Source: Amborella trichopoda (lineage: Eukaryota; Streptophyta; Magnoliopsida; Amborellales; Amborellaceae). From it: 64,000 nucleotides of DNA. Made by a program: the position numbers and the translations under genes. Position 1 is the first letter of the stretch. Every line of letters starts with the position of its first letter. Where the stretch lies: contig NW_006495648.1 in assembly GCF_000471905.2 (NCBI RefSeq), forward strand, positions 753,214-817,213, given 5' to 3'. The notes beneath the pieces were generated by a model. It made no database searches. It was not told where the DNA came from and worked only from the letters and a program-made list of their open reading frames with translations. Shown here piece by piece: positions 1 to 10,600 of the stretch.

Positions 1-816
1 TGCTAAACTATGACTCCATATTGATGGATTGAACTCTTTTTTTGCATGAATATAATTGCTATAGATGCATAACACTAGACCTGTTTACTAGGCTTTCGAG
101 CTCATTCCACTATTTTCTCTTTCTCCTTCTTGTAGACTGAGAGCAACAAGACTTGAGTTAGGAGCATAGGTTGCAGTGGGGGAGTCAAAGTAACCACCTC
201 GAGAAGGAGTTAGTGCATGTATGTAGTCGGGCTCTTAGCCCTGTTTGTAATGGTTTTATGAAAACTCTGTAATCACGAGCCTCGGTGCCTCGAACGTTAT
301 TGTAGAAATTTTGGAGAGGAGTATAATGTAATAAATTACATTATTGGGTTTGCCAAGTTTTTTTTAAATTGTATGTAGTTATTTCCATGGTTTTGCTCGA
401 TTACTAAAATTAAAGGCGTCATGTCCACTCCTACATGAGTGACTGATGTTACATTGGTATCACGAACCCGTGCTCGATCGCTTGTCGCCGTGTAAGGTAC
501 AGTGATGGGGGGCAGGACCGTGACATCTGAGTATCGACAAATAGCATTTACCTATCATGGACCGCAAAGGACCACCCTCCCACTGAGTTTATGTTCCACT
601 ATATCATATATTGGTTATAAGCTCTCATAAGGCCTTTAATGGCTATATAAACCAACATTCGAGCACACAGAATTTGAGGCCTAAGAGATCAATGTTAATA
701 ACCTGACATGGTGGAGACAATACCTATTTTGATTGACACAATTTATATGTTGGGGTACTCTTTATGTGTACACCATGTGCAAGATCTGGTAGGAGCTATC
801 CCTCTTGAGCCATTTC
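1..816. other. Intergenic, LTR-like debris, no gene
   Basis: No coding exon is visible. The stretch reads like the worn end of an LTR retroelement: a run near 452-463 (ttggtatcacga) resembles the usual plant primer-binding start TGGTATCAGAGC, but the match breaks after eight bases. Positions 323-332 and 335-344 form a 10-bp inverted repeat with a 2-bp loop (ATAATGTAAT / ATTACATTAT). Retroelement origin is an inference; no matching second LTR was found in the window. Confidence 0.3.
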
Positions 817-860
817 TTATTTCTTGGTAAATCTAAATCTTTGCAATGCCACGGTGATGG

Positions 861-1143
861 TAGGGCTAGCAACTAGCCAAGCATGGGATGGGCCAACCTT
901 GGCGCTGGCCCTAGTCCTGGTCCCTATAGGGCATGGTCGATCTTGGCCTAGCCATGGTCCTTGTAGGGTAGGCTCAAGCTTGGCCAGACCCAGGCCGGTG
1001 GGAATAGGTCGGATCTGGTCTAGGTCAACCTCGACCACGATTCTTTTGTAGGTGGATTGAGACTCAGACCTGAACCCGGAGCCAGACCCGATTGGGTCCA
1101 GGGATATCCAACCCAGAGCTGACCCAATGCTAGGAAGACCCAA
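861..1143. repeat. GC-rich repeat, hAT-terminus-like
   Basis: This block is much richer in G+C than its surroundings and is built from short GGCC / GACCC / TAGGG motifs. It starts with TAGGGCTAGCAACTAGCC, which resembles the ends of many plant hAT elements. A related block sits at 31641-31720, and 2905-3057 holds similar GACCC-rich DNA ending in CCAACCCCTA, the inverted form of such an end. The ORFs across it on both strands are by-products of base composition. Whether 861-3057 was one element is unsettled, because the 8 bp on either side (ggtgatgg and cacgtaaa) do not match. Confidence 0.4.
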
Positions 1144-1536
1144 ACCCGCTCCTACTTACATTTATATTTAATTTAGATGAAACAAAACAAATCATTTGGA
1201 AAAATAAAAAATGTGAGTATGATCTATAATTTATTGCACCATATGAAGTCATATATTATAATGCTAACTTCTTATTATTCGAGCTCACGCTTGACCAAGA
1301 AGCCACGCTCCACAACAAACCGACGCTCCCCTAACTCCTTTTATATATTGTTGACACATCCCTTACCATCCTCACTTTTTACATTTAAATAGGGCCTTCA
1401 AACACACTAACAAAATATACGACACGAGACTAAAAATTCACTTCCTCTTTTTTCTTTGAGGTTCAAAAAACGTGCATCATTTCTTAGGGTTAGAATGATC
1501 CAATTTTGAGGCCACGATAATAGTTGGGAGAGAGAA

Positions 1537-1919
1537 GGGTGCAGTTGGTATATGGATACATCACTAACTGTAGAGATAAGGTGCACCTTCAAATTCTATC
1601 ATGGTATATAACTTTGATGTAAAATGTTTTTAGGATTATTTTAAAATCTATTTTTATATCTAATTATAAAATTTTAAATTTTAAAAATGGTTAAAATTAA
1701 GTAGATCTATTTATGAAAATCTTGAAAATGGACAGTGTAGATAACATGTTGTAAAATGCACTATGTCTGAGATGTAAAATCTTTTTATTTTTTATGTCAT
1801 ACATCTCGATGTCGAGATGATCAATCAAAGGATTTTTCAACATTAAAACTACCTTTTCCGATGGATTTTTGAGGCATAGTTCTACATTATAAGGTTACAT
1901 CCTTATATAAACCTTTTCC
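1537..1919. mobile_element. Mutator-type MITE, family B, copy 1 (383 bp)
   Basis: The element starts GGGTGCAGTTGGTATATGG and ends CTTATATAAACCTTTTCC, and is flanked by a perfect 9-bp target-site duplication, gagagagaa, at 1528-1536 and 1920-1928. Nine-bp duplications are diagnostic of the Mutator superfamily. It has no coding capacity, so it is non-autonomous. Its body, from the segment around 1577 onward, matches a second copy at 31403-31624 plus 38113-38523. The left end has diverged from the inverted right end more than in that copy. Confidence 0.85.
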
Positions 1920-1928
1920 GAGAGAGAA

Positions 1929-2230
1929 TGACGCTCATAATTCAAAGAGCACATGAGAAGGAATTCATGTATACGGGAAAATAGAGAGTTTAGAAGAGAA
2001 ATTTCAGTCCTACATTGTTTAAGTAGCGAAAATAGGGTGGGTTGGATAAGGCTAATAGTTACTAGCATTTTAGTCCTGCATTGCTCAATTAGTGAAAGAG
2101 GATAGGTCGGTGAGTCTGTTAAAGAGGTTAATTAGTGAAATAGGATAGGTGGGTGAGTCTGTTAAAGTGAAATGGTTAAAGAGAGAGTATAACAGTATAT
2201 TCCATGTTATTGTATTTTACATAATACAAT
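1929..2230. repeat. Intergenic with short tandem duplication
   Basis: No gene is seen. A unit of about 41 bp is repeated between roughly 2088 and 2168; both copies carry 'aggatagg(t/g)gggtgagtctgttaaag'-like DNA. This is one of many short tandem duplications in the window. Confidence 0.45.
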
Positions 2231-2535
2231 GGGAAAGTATAGAATGAGATCATTTACCATTAATACAAGGTGATCACATTAATCTTTCATTTACTATTAA
2301 TACAAGGTGATCACATTAATCTTTCATTTATCATTAATACAAGGTGATCACATTAATCTTGACCATTGGATGTGAAATTGGGTGGTTGCAATTATTCCAT
2401 TGACCAAGCTCAAACTTCAAAAGAAATTTTCTCAAACTTTGTGACACATTCATGCTATCAAATTTCACATCAATTGGTTATAAAAAATTCTGACCATTTG
2501 TATAAAAGATAAATAGTCTCATTATATACAATTCC
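2231..2535. mobile_element. Mutator-type MITE, family A, copy 1 (305 bp)
   Basis: The ends are GGGAAAGTATAGAATGAGA and, inverted, GGAATTGTATATAATGAGA. The flanks taatacaat (2222-2230) and taatactat (2536-2544) match at 8 of 9 bases, a slightly decayed 9-bp target-site duplication. The subterminal part is expanded into three copies of a 37-bp unit (about 2250-2360). The interior motif gaccattggatgtgaaat and the ends match the copy at 10300-10525. It has no coding capacity. Confidence 0.8.
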
Positions 2536-3130
2536 TAATACTATTATAGAGAATCTAACATATAAAATAAAAAAAATTGCTTCATACGGGATGGACTGTA
2601 TTTTTACAATATGCGGTCCCAAGGTATAAAGCATCAATTTTAAAGATGGATGCAAATATGTGATACATCTAAAAGCTATTGAAATTAACGGTCTAAATAT
2701 TTTTTTAATAGAATTACTATTTCTAATTTTCAAAATTTATTTATTTATTCATAATCATGACCTCTATGCTAGAGATTGGATGCCCTTAAAAATTAAGTCC
2801 AACAATCCATCTCAAAAATAGATTTTTATGAGGTGACTATGTCTACATGGACTTAGAGAAACTGTATCTATAAATTAATGTATAATATATTTTATACTAT
2901 ATTTATCTAGGTTGGGTCAGACCTGGACCTAAACCCAGACCTAACCCAAAAATTGGTGGGTCCACTCTTTTGCACCCGGACCCTAGTCTGTGGATCCTAA
3001 AAGGGGACCGAAACACAGACCCACGTTGGGTCGATCGGACCCAATTCCCAACCCCTACACGTAAAGCTCTAGGAAGTCCTTGCTCCTCAATTTTTGATAA
3101 GCGGGAACTTCTGCTCCCAAAACCTTTATA
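2536..3130. other. AT-rich intergenic DNA, then GACCC-rich repeat
   Basis: Positions 2545-2900 are AT-rich with no recognisable gene. Positions 2905-3057 hold a repeat of GACCC/GGGTC motifs ending CCCAACCCCTA, similar in style to 861-1143 and possibly the opposite end of the same old element. Positions 3058-3130 show nothing recognisable. Confidence 0.4.
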
Positions 3131-3138
3131 GGAATTCC

Positions 3139-4329
3139 CAGCGTTTTAAAAAACGCCGAGTCGAACCGGACTCGCCCGGTTCGATTCGGAATTCGTGAAA
3201 AGGGACCGGATCGGTTGAAAAATCGGAAATCGTCCGGTTCTAGAGAGAACCGGACGATTCCGCACAGTGACTCGCCGATTCACAGTACGGAATCGGCGAG
3301 TCCGAACAGTGAATCGGCCAGTCCGTACGGTTTTTTTTTTTGTTTTGTAANNNNNNNNNNNNNNNNNNNNNNNNNNNNNNNNNNNNNNNNNNNNNNNNNN
3401 NNNNNNNNNNNNNNNNNNNNNNNNNNNNNNNNNNNNNNNNNNNNNNNNNNNNNNNNNNNNNNNNNNNNNNNNNNNNNNNNNNNNNNNNNNNNNNNNNNNN
3501 NNNNNNNNNNNNNNNNNNNNNNNNNNNNNNNNNNNNNNNNNNNNNNNNNNNNNNNNNNNNNNNNNNNNNNNNNNNNNNNNNNNNNNNNNNNNNNNNNNNN
3601 NNNNNNNNNNNNNNNNNNNNNNNNNNNNNNNNNNNNNNNNNNNNNNNNNNNNNNNNNNNNNNNNNNNNNNNNNNNNNNNNNNNNNNNNNNNNNNNNNNNN
3701 NNNNNNNNNNNNNNNNNNNNNNNNNNNNNNNNNNNNNNNNNNNNNNNNNNNNNNNNNNNNNNNNNNNNNNNNNNNNNNNNNNNNNNNNNNNNNNNNNNNN
3801 NNNNNNNNNNNNNNNNNNNNNNNNNNNNNNNNNNNNNNNNNNNNNNNNNNNNNNNNNNNNNNNNNNNNNNNNNNNNNNNNNNNNNNNNNNNNNNNNNNNN
3901 NNNNNNNNNNNNNNNNNNNNNNNNNNNNNNNNNNNNNNNNNNNNNNNNNNNNNNNNNNNNNNNNNNNNNNNNNNNNNNNNNNNNNNNNNNNNNNNNNNNN
4001 NNNNNNNNNNNNNNNNNNNNNNNNNNNNNNNNNNNNNNNNNNNNNNNNNNNNNNNNNNNNNNNNNNNNNNNNNNNNNNNNNNNNNNNNNNNNNNNNNNNN
4101 NNNNNNNNNNNNNNNNNNNNNNNNNNNNNNNNNNNNNNNNNNNNNNNNNNNNNNNNNNNNNNNNNNNNNNNNNNNNNNNNNNNNNNNNNNNNNNNNNNNN
4201 NNNNNNNNNNNNNNNNNNNNNNNNNNNNNNNCGATTCACCCGATTCCCGATCAGGATCGCCGGTTCACCGATCCGAATAGGTTTTTTGGAAGCCCGATCC
4301 GGGTCACCGATCCGTTTTTTAAACCATTG
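3139..4329. mobile_element. hAT-type non-autonomous element in the ARMC6-like promoter, with assembly gap
   Basis: The left end is CAGCGTTTTAAAAAACG and the inverted right end is CAATGGTTTAAAAAACGG. Both are flanked by a perfect 8-bp target-site duplication, ggaattcc, at 3131-3138 and 4330-4337. An 8-bp duplication with CA-starting inverted ends is the hAT signature. The visible arms are packed with short palindromic GATTCGG / CCGATTC / CCGGTTC motifs, typical of subterminal repeats. The middle is unresolved (3351-4231), so an internal transposase cannot be excluded. Predicted proteins spanning the gap are artefacts. Confidence 0.85.
3351..4231. other. Assembly gap (881 N)
   Basis: A run of 881 N lies inside the hAT-type element. 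It is bordered by poly-T (about 3331-3341) and by palindromic GC-rich repeats, the kind of DNA that commonly breaks assemblies. Its true length is unknown. Confidence 0.99.
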
Positions 4330-4337
4330 GGAATTCC

Positions 4338-4548
4338 AATTTCCAAAACGTGCTGCAGAACCAGAATGTTCCGGCTCCCATAGCCGCAAGTTCGAGTAAG
4401 CGAACACGCCCACCTCGTCTCCTTGCCAGCATCGTCACCAACTGATAAACATCTAAACTGAATGTACACCTTCAGTGCGAGCGTTTGTTCACCTTCAGTG
4501 AGAGCGTCGAGAGAAGAAAGAAAGTAGTTTTCCGCGCAGAGAGAGAGG
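4338..4548 (+). promoter_or_regulatory. Proximal promoter and 5' UTR of the ARMC6-like gene
   Basis: This is the 211 bp between the hAT-type element and the start codon. It is less AT-rich than the neighbouring DNA, as expected of a 5' UTR. A 17-bp direct repeat, CACCTTCAGTG(C/A)GAGCG, occurs at 4467-4483 and 4490-4506. A purine-rich GA run leads directly into the start codon. No clear TATA box was found, so the transcription start is not placed; it may lie here or upstream of the inserted element. Confidence 0.5.
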
Positions 4549-4693
4549 ATGGATTCTTCTAAGAAAGTGCATATTTCTCAGCAAGCCTTTGATTCGCTTG
4601 TGAGGGAGAATATGGAAGATTTGGGAATGGATCCTCAGGAAGCTCTCCAAGATGCCATCGATACTTTGAAGCTACAGGGAGTTGATCTTTCTG
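4549..4693 (+). CDS. ARMC6: ARMC6-like exon 1
   Basis: Encodes residues 1-48 plus the first base of codon 49. It ends TTTCTG before the donor gtaatt. The acidic, helical N-terminus carries the family-like motif 'MDPQEALQDAIDTLKLQG'. The ORF closes soon after the donor, in agreement with a splice here. Confidence 0.93.
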
Positions 4694-7600
4694 GTAATTA
4701 ATTTCATTCATTTATTCATCTACTGCACCCCTTTCACTCCCATTTCTTCTCTCTCTTTCTCCTTGTATTATGCAACCTGCATCTTTGGTTTCACTCCCAT
4801 TTCTTCTCTCTCTTTCTCCTTGTATTATACAACCTGCATCTTTAGTTCTCTGTATGCCTTATTTCTATCTCTCTCTAAATTTATGGCGTGTCTTCACAAT
4901 GTTTGCTCGTTCGGGTTTTTAATGCTTTGTATCAATATTCATCTCTCCCTTCCTACTTGGATCTTAGAATGCATTTGCAGATTCGTTCTCGTATTCCATA
5001 TTAATTGTGGCGTTGCCCATTTCTTTCTCTGTGCTTCTGTGGACCTTTGAAATGCATAGTGAATGACTGGCGGATGTTACGGTAACTGAGAAACTGAACA
5101 TCATTTCTTATCTACTGCATACACTCTCCCCTTTTCACTCTCATATCTTCTCTCTCTGGGCATAGCCTCATTTAATAGGCATTCTATGATATCGTATAGC
5201 ATTGGCTCTTTCCCTTGAACCAATGATCAATCTATTACATTCTAAGGCATTGTGTTCTTGTTCTACGCTGATGAGGCATTTCATTGGCGTGCCTTAATTT
5301 TATCCCTGCATTAATTTAGAATTTGTATTTCCTCTACTTGGTAGTTTGGATGCATCAGCTCACTGTTCCTGTTTTCTTGATTTGATGTGAAACGTGAAAT
5401 GTGTATCTTGTCATCTATGATCATTCTTGTGCAAGTTATGCAGATCAATGCTGAGGTATGAAATTTCATTTCATGATGCTATCCGTGTTCTACGAAAATA
5501 TTCCGTCATTCATATCTCATTTCATGATGCTATCCCTGCTCTACACATGATATTCCTTCATGCCCTTTCTTACTCAATTATGGTTATAAACCATTTTCTT
5601 TTTGTACGTACAGCTATTATAAAATGGGCCCCTGGAGTTTGCGGTGCCAATGAAAATCCTGTGATTCAGGCATTGGATAATTTGAAAGAAATATTCACGA
5701 GGTTGTCCTCCTCTGGGTTTGAGGCAATTACATTGGCAAAGGGTTCTGATGAATGTGGATTTGAGAAGTTCATAGCTTCAGCTGCAGATCTTGAAGAAAT
5801 GGTTGAATTGCTCGGGAAGCTTCATTCTCTCTGTTGTGATGAAAAATTGGGAAATGCTTCCATTGTAACAAGGAATGGAGGCGTGGAGCTTCTAGTCTCT
5901 ATTTGTTCTGATTTGATTCCTGAATATGAAAGACCTCTTTCTTCAGCATTGAGGACTTTGAGTTCAGTCCTCCATGGTATGGAATGGAACTTTAAGCATG
6001 CTAATTCATTCAAATAGTTATTCAATCATGAAGTTTTTTTCTTCCCTTTCTTCTCTGGTCATTGAATGTTGATGGCAAAATATTTCTATTTCAGCATTAA
6101 GGACTTTGAGTTTAGTCCTCCATGGTATGGAATTGAACTTTAAACATACCGATTCATTCAAATGGTTATTCAATCATGAAGTTCTTTTCTTCCTTTTCTT
6201 CTCTGGTCATTGAATGTTGATGGCAAAATATTTCATTCTCATGTATGGTTCTGCACATATACACGTATATGTACACATGAAACCACACTGCCGTCTACAC
6301 ATTGGCACATTCTTCTACATTCTATACACACAGATATATCTTTTCATATTGACATAAAGCTGCATATGTGCATGCACAACCACGTATATGCTTTATGTGT
6401 TACATCAAAGAGGAACTGGCAGCCCAGTCATAAGAACCATTGTTGTCATTGGGCTTGTTAGTTTGGCTCCCTCTGGAAAGCGAAATCATAGAGTCTTTTT
6501 CATCTACCACCACATCTTTCTAACACCCCCAACCCCAACCCCAACCCCAATCCCATACCTGTTTTTCTTGGCTTATCCTTATTAATGCATTGTTATCACT
6601 ACCACCAAATACTTGTCTTCTTCTTCTAGTTCCTTTAAATTGCCCTTCATTTTTTTTATGCGTTGTGCTGGTAGAATGTCAATCTTCACCTTGAGTACCA
6701 CTGATTCTAAATTTATCTTCAAAGCATGGATTCTTTCATTTTACTAGTACTAACATTCTTTCTCTACTAACGGCTTCTCAATATTCTTTCTCTATGGCAG
6801 TTTAAGTAAAGTTAGTTCTCACATGGAAATTCCTCTTTAATTGCCTCTTCCCCAAGCACAAGTTGTAATGCATGGATATTACGTTTTCTTGGCTTTTGAC
6901 GGCACCTACAACCTAGTCGTTGTTTTTGAATGAATTTGAAGTGCACCATTGGTGGTAGCAACTTGAATACAGCTAGTCATATTGGGATTTTGGTTTGTAG
7001 AGGCTCTAATTTGGGAATTTATTTACTTCAGCTTCTGCCATTTTGCTGAAAAGTTCAGATTGACTATAATATCAAGTTATCATCAACTATTGGGTTCAGG
7101 GAAAATAAAATGAGCCCCCACCTCTAGTAGAATGTAATCATGTAACAAGTCCATATTCGTCTTGTTATTTTAAGCCTAGGAATCTACATGAGAATGCGAA
7201 GTTCTATTAGAAATTTAGAAATTCCTTCCACTCTTATAATTCTCAATTGTGGGCAAAAAGGTGAAAGGGGAAATGACAAAGTGGTTTTCTTGGGGATATT
7301 ATACTCTGGGAATGACATGTTGGGAATAAATGGAAGTCTTGGAGCAAAACTTAATGACTTTCATTATCTTGGGTTGAGTGATATGAACAATCAAGGGGGA
7401 AGTAACAAAACATCAATGGAAGTTCTAGGTAGAACCACTAAGGAAGGGGCTGTGAAAATGGTAATGATTCACAATATATAGAGTGATCCCAACCTTTTGA
7501 AGATTACATTGTAATTTTTTTACAAAGGGTAAACAATGTATTATTTAAATATTTCTACTTCCTAAGTTTACACCAATGTTTTAAAATTCAGTTGAGCCAA

Positions 7601-10600
7601 CTTGGACTCATATGAGTTACTTGGCCTCACTAGGGTGCCGAGGCGAGTTTACCTATCAAGATTGGGGTTAGGGTAGGCATGTGCAGTACTTGGATGTGTA
7701 CTGTAGCAGCTTGTCGGAGTACTGTAGAGCTCAAGCAGACTTGCCCTAGTTCTATACTACTTCGGCACACTATAGCACTCTCCTGGGTACTTTTGATCGA
7801 GTTCTATAGTACTGTGGCAAGTCACTGCAGTGCTCGCCTGAGTACTATTCATTGTAACTAAAAATAGGTGTGGGTTCTGAAAATCTTCCAACCCCATCCC
7901 TGCCCCTTCCTCCCCCTCACCCCGACAACTACCACCACCACCACTTTATCCATTTTATTGAGCATAGGAGCCCCAAGTTCCTCTTTTTAATCCAAATTTT
8001 CACTATAATGCTAGAGATTACTAGATCCATATATTAAATTATTAGATTCGAGGAAAAACCATTGGAGTTTTCACATTTTATAAATCAGAAAAAATTGGGA
8101 TTTTTTGCCTGATTTTTAAAAGCATTGTTCTTTTTTTGAATTCGATGGTCGATCTTTGTTGAAAATTGAGCCTTGGGCCTATCTTTGTGTTCTTGATCCA
8201 ACCACTGGCTAGTTTAGTGTTCTTGATCCAACAACTAGCTAGTTCTTTCACGAAAAAGGAAAAAAGAGAAAAGGTCATGTGGAATTTATTTTTGCATTTT
8301 CTATTAATCGGAAATTTTGCGATGCTTGGATCTCCTAGATACGAGCCGGAAATTTGTTCAAAGAATTATATTGGGGCTGCAAAAGGAAGCTTTGGCAAGG
8401 ACTTGAAGCCATGATTTGGTTTGAGAACAATGATCTGGATATTGGCCTCGAAATTTCAGGAAAAATCTAGTTTTTATTTAAGTTCATAGCATTAGTTTAA
8501 TCTTTAGTATATTCAATCATTCTAATATTTTTTGTATTTTTGTTGGAATTTGTTGCATTTTATTGAAAAACATATATTGGATAGATTTTTTTTTCTCAAT
8601 TTTCTTGTACATAGAGGAACATCTGGATGATTGTGATGTTATGGATTGTAATTTTTGATATTCTTGTAATGTTATAGTACATATTCATTTAGCCTGCCTC
8701 CTTTCTATTTGAAGTAGAATGTTTTTCTCAAAAGAACGAATAGTTCGAAGCTGTTGCTGTTTTTGATGGATAAACTCAATGGTTATTTTTTTCTGACTTA
8801 ATAATATGAATTACATTTTCTCTATTTTTTGATGCATTTAGGATCTATTTTTTGCATTTAATAATTTTTTTTTTTTTGGCTAAGAGGAACTATTTTTAGT
8901 TAATGGAATGTATTTTTTGGAATAGGAAATATTTTTTTGCATCTAGGAACTTTTTTGAAGATGTTGAAATACATTTCCTATGGTATGCACCCATTATAGA
9001 ATATGCGGAGGCAGAGCTTTTTGAACTAGATGGAGCAAGTAAGGAGGCTTAGTCTAGCAGAGATGCATGATCCCCATGTTAGACAGATGTATGCTAGATG
9101 TGTAGGAGCTTCTAGCAGTTACCCTCTTGAGCCAGTAATACCTCCCAAGGCTAGGTTTTTTTAGGACCAGACCTTCTAAATTTAGAAGGTCGTCTACATC
9201 TTCCCGGGCTTCTACTACTTCTAGACCTTGGTAAGCCCATCTTGAACCCCAACCTTGACCCAACTTCTCCAGGTTTGACCCCAATATGCCCCAGCATTAG
9301 CGGAGGACCCTTCATTCGTGCGGGCCGCAAGACTAAAGGATAAGCTCAAGAGGACGATTGCAAGGTGGTTTTACAACACTGCTACCTTTTTTCCTTTACC
9401 GAATAATGAATATTACCAAGTAATGATCAAATAATGAATATTATCAAGTGATGATATCAACTATAGCTGAAGCAAGGTCGGGATTTAAGGGCCCAACGGT
9501 AAGTGAGCATGCAGGTTGTTGTTTAGATGATGTTGTCGTCGACTAAGATTACAATAATATCTGATGGTTGGAACAATGAGAAAGGGGGAACATTGTTCAT
9601 TTTTTATCTATCCCCCAAAAGGGACAATTTTCTATTCCAACTGAGATCTCTTCCACCATAAGAGGCTGAGAAACTCCCTATTCCATGACTTGATAGAATA
9701 GCAGAGGACATTTGGGAAGAAAATGTGCTGTAGTAGATTACTGATGATAAGAGAAACTATGTGAAAGCAGGGATGTTGCTTATGGGAAAGAAAATTTAGC
9801 CCATTGTATTGATCTCATGTTGGAAGGCATAGGTCATGGGAGAGGTGTCATTTTTAGAAAGGGACAAGGATCACAGAATTTATATAGCACGACTCTTTCC
9901 TCCTAACCAAAACGAGACAACATTGTGTTCTATAATAGCTCATTGGCTTTACATGACATTAAAGTCAAACCTATGGCGATAGCTGCAATGAGATTGAAGC
10001 AGATGGTGGCATCAATGGCTTGAGTTTCTTCATCTTTTGTGAGGAGTCTGGCTGGAAAGGACATTCAACGTATTATTAGCAGCTAAAAAGTCCTTGGATT
10101 CTTTTTGACAATAAATCCTTTTCAGAAATGTTATTTTACAGTTAACATTCTCAAAAAAAACAAAAAACTCCTTTATTCTCCTTGGCTTATCCCTCATGCA
10201 GTTGGCAGTTATTACTTTGTTAGTTCTCTATGTTTAAGTAATAAGATCACACATGTTCCATCTGTGAATAGTTCTAGCTATTAGATGCATAAGATACATG
10301 GGATTGTGTATACTATGAGACCATTTATTTTTGTACAAGGAGGTCACATTCACGTTTGACCATTGGATGTGAAATCTAATAGATGAAAATATGTCACAAC
10401 ATTTGAGAAATTTTGTTTTGGACTTTGTGCCCAAACAACGTCATTTCCTTAACCATTGGATTTTAAATCTAACGGTCAATGATGATTGTGACTTCTTTGT
10501 AAATGGTCTCATTGTATACATTTTCAAGATACATTTTTAAACATGCTCTTGTCTCAAGTACTTATATGTCAAGCACTTGCTATGGAGCTTAGTATTAGAG

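Noticed and set aside
861..3057. One hAT element spanning both GACCC-rich blocks
   Set aside because: The ends look hAT-like, but the flanking 8-mers differ (ggtgatgg and cacgtaaa), so the two blocks are listed separately.
3215..4413. Long open frames of about 350-390 codons on both strands
   Set aside because: They are made almost entirely of N from the assembly gap; only the ends are real sequence.
5427..5613. Possible alternative start upstream of exon 2
   Set aside because: The in-frame region is T-rich intron with an internal duplication. Exon 1 joins exactly at 5614 and carries family-like sequence.
6527..6556. CCCCAA repeats resembling a telomere
   Set aside because: Only about four units inside an intron, and plant telomeres are normally TTTAGGG. 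This is a simple microsatellite.
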